Part shown: positions 6,217 through 6,694 of the stretch, piece by piece
Numbering within the stretch: the stretch's first letter is position 1
How the letters are laid out: every line of letters begins with the position of its first letter
Assembly: GCA_001940755.1 (NCBI GenBank)
Contig: MEHH01000158.1
Span: 1-6,694 of the forward strand
Length of the DNA: 6,694 bases
Source: Candidatus Heimdallarchaeota archaeon AB_125
GTDB taxonomy: Archaea > Asgardarchaeota > Heimdallarchaeia > Heimdallarchaeales > Heimdallarchaeaceae
Direction of reading: 5' to 3'
Notes under the pieces: model-generated
What the model was told of the DNA's origin: nothing
Seen by the model: only the letters and a program-made list of their open reading frames with translations
Databases searched by the model: none
Program-made: the position numbers and the translations under genes

Positions 6217-6694
6217 TTACTTATAACCATCGATATGAGCAGTTTCCTCAAATGGCTTTCGAACAGATCTCTTAGTTTCTATTTCTTGATGCTTTTCACC
6301 AAGCTTACTTAAATCGTCTGTTTTCTTCCCCACAGCTATAATTGTTATAAGAATATTTTCTTTAGGAATATGTAGAATTTCTTTTGCTAGACTTTCATTA
6401 AAACCTGCCATAGCATGAGCAACTAATCCTTTATCAACTATTGACAACATGAGCTGTGCTGTAGCCATACCTGTTCCAAAGATATAATATTCTTTAGGTC
6501 CTATTATACACCCAGATTCTGGATTAGAGTGAACAGCTATCAACATGGAAGCTTTTTTCGCCCAGTAATTTCCACCACTGAGAGCTTCATGAAGTTGTGT
6601 AAGTACTTCTTTATCCTTAACGAAAACGAATCTCCAAGGCTGTTTGTTTGCACAAGAAGGAGCTCTTGATGCCTGATAAGCAACTTCTTTGATG
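6217..6694 (-). CDS. Nitroreductase family protein, N-terminus cut by window edge
   Basis: The frame runs from the right edge to a TAA at 6219-6217, giving 158 residues of the C-terminal part. Near the visible start is APSCANKQPWRFVFV (visible residues 11-25), the characteristic FMN/phosphate-contacting motif of nitroreductase-like flavoproteins. It is followed by NYWAKKASMLIAV, the helix GTGMATAQLMLSIVDKGL (73-90), AGFN and a C-terminal RKPFEETAHIDGYK, all in family order. Relatives are usually about 170-200 residues, so about 20-40 are missing, including the N-terminal arginine-rich FMN contact. These homodimeric FMN enzymes use NAD(P)H to reduce nitro compounds, quinones or other electrophiles; the natural substrate cannot be read from sequence. 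The ATG at 6546 lies inside the fold and is not the start. It is codirectional with the membrane-protein gene but probably transcribed separately, given the promoter-like elements between them. Confidence 0.9.
   Translation of the reverse strand, partial: IKEVAYQASRAPSCANKQPWRFVFVKDKEVLTQLHEALSGGNYWAKKASMLIAVHSNPESGCIIGPKEYYIFGTGMATAQLMLSIVDKGLVAHAMAGFNESLAKEILHIPKENILITIIAVGKKTDDLSKLGEKHQEIETKRSVRKPFEETAHIDGYK

Noticed and set aside
6131..6694. Nitroreductase and membrane protein as one operon
   Set aside because: They are codirectional, but the 85-base gap contains a TATA-like box and a ribosome binding site for the downstream gene, so separate transcription is at least as likely.

Overview
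The window is AT-rich DNA (roughly one third G+C by eye) that most resembles an archaeal chromosome, with one gene cut at each edge. The archaeal reading rests on three things: TATA-like boxes 24-29 bases ahead of several start codons, which suggests leaderless transcripts; a GAGGTG Shine-Dalgarno ahead of another gene; and secreted, C-terminally anchored surface proteins rich in N-X-S/T sequons. The overall style (paired arylsulfotransferase-like surface proteins with an Ig-like stalk, and a membrane protein with a polyproline tail) recalls Asgard archaea such as Heimdallarchaeia or Lokiarchaeia. That placement is inference; no phylogenetic marker is present.

Layout: positions 1-1839 (minus) hold most of a DUF255/YyaL/SPATA20-type protein with a thioredoxin-like CHWC motif, cut at its C-terminus by the window edge. 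A 163-base divergent promoter region (1840-2002) has a TATA-like box for each direction and a perfect 6-bp inverted repeat almost exactly midway between the two start codons. Positions 2003-5229 (plus) hold two tandem, diverged paralogues of the arylsulfotransferase (ASST) beta-propeller family. Each has a signal peptide, a propeller with conserved His clusters, a C-terminal Ig-like domain and a single membrane anchor. A short convergent spacer (5230-5285) with a weak hairpin separates them from a minus-strand multi-pass membrane protein with a proline-rich C-terminal tail (5286-6131, ATG start supported by a strong ribosome binding site). A nitroreductase-family FMN protein (6217-6694, minus) is cut at its N-terminus by the right edge.

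How they may work together: the two ASST-like proteins are almost certainly a functional pair or a diversified duplication, displayed on the outer face of the membrane. The other genes have no evident pathway link to them. DUF255 and nitroreductase proteins are cytoplasmic, and their neighbourhood here looks ordinary. I see no mobile element, CRISPR array, tRNA or rRNA. Nothing amounts to a clear new system; the most notable items are the anchored ASST pair and the polyproline-tailed membrane protein.
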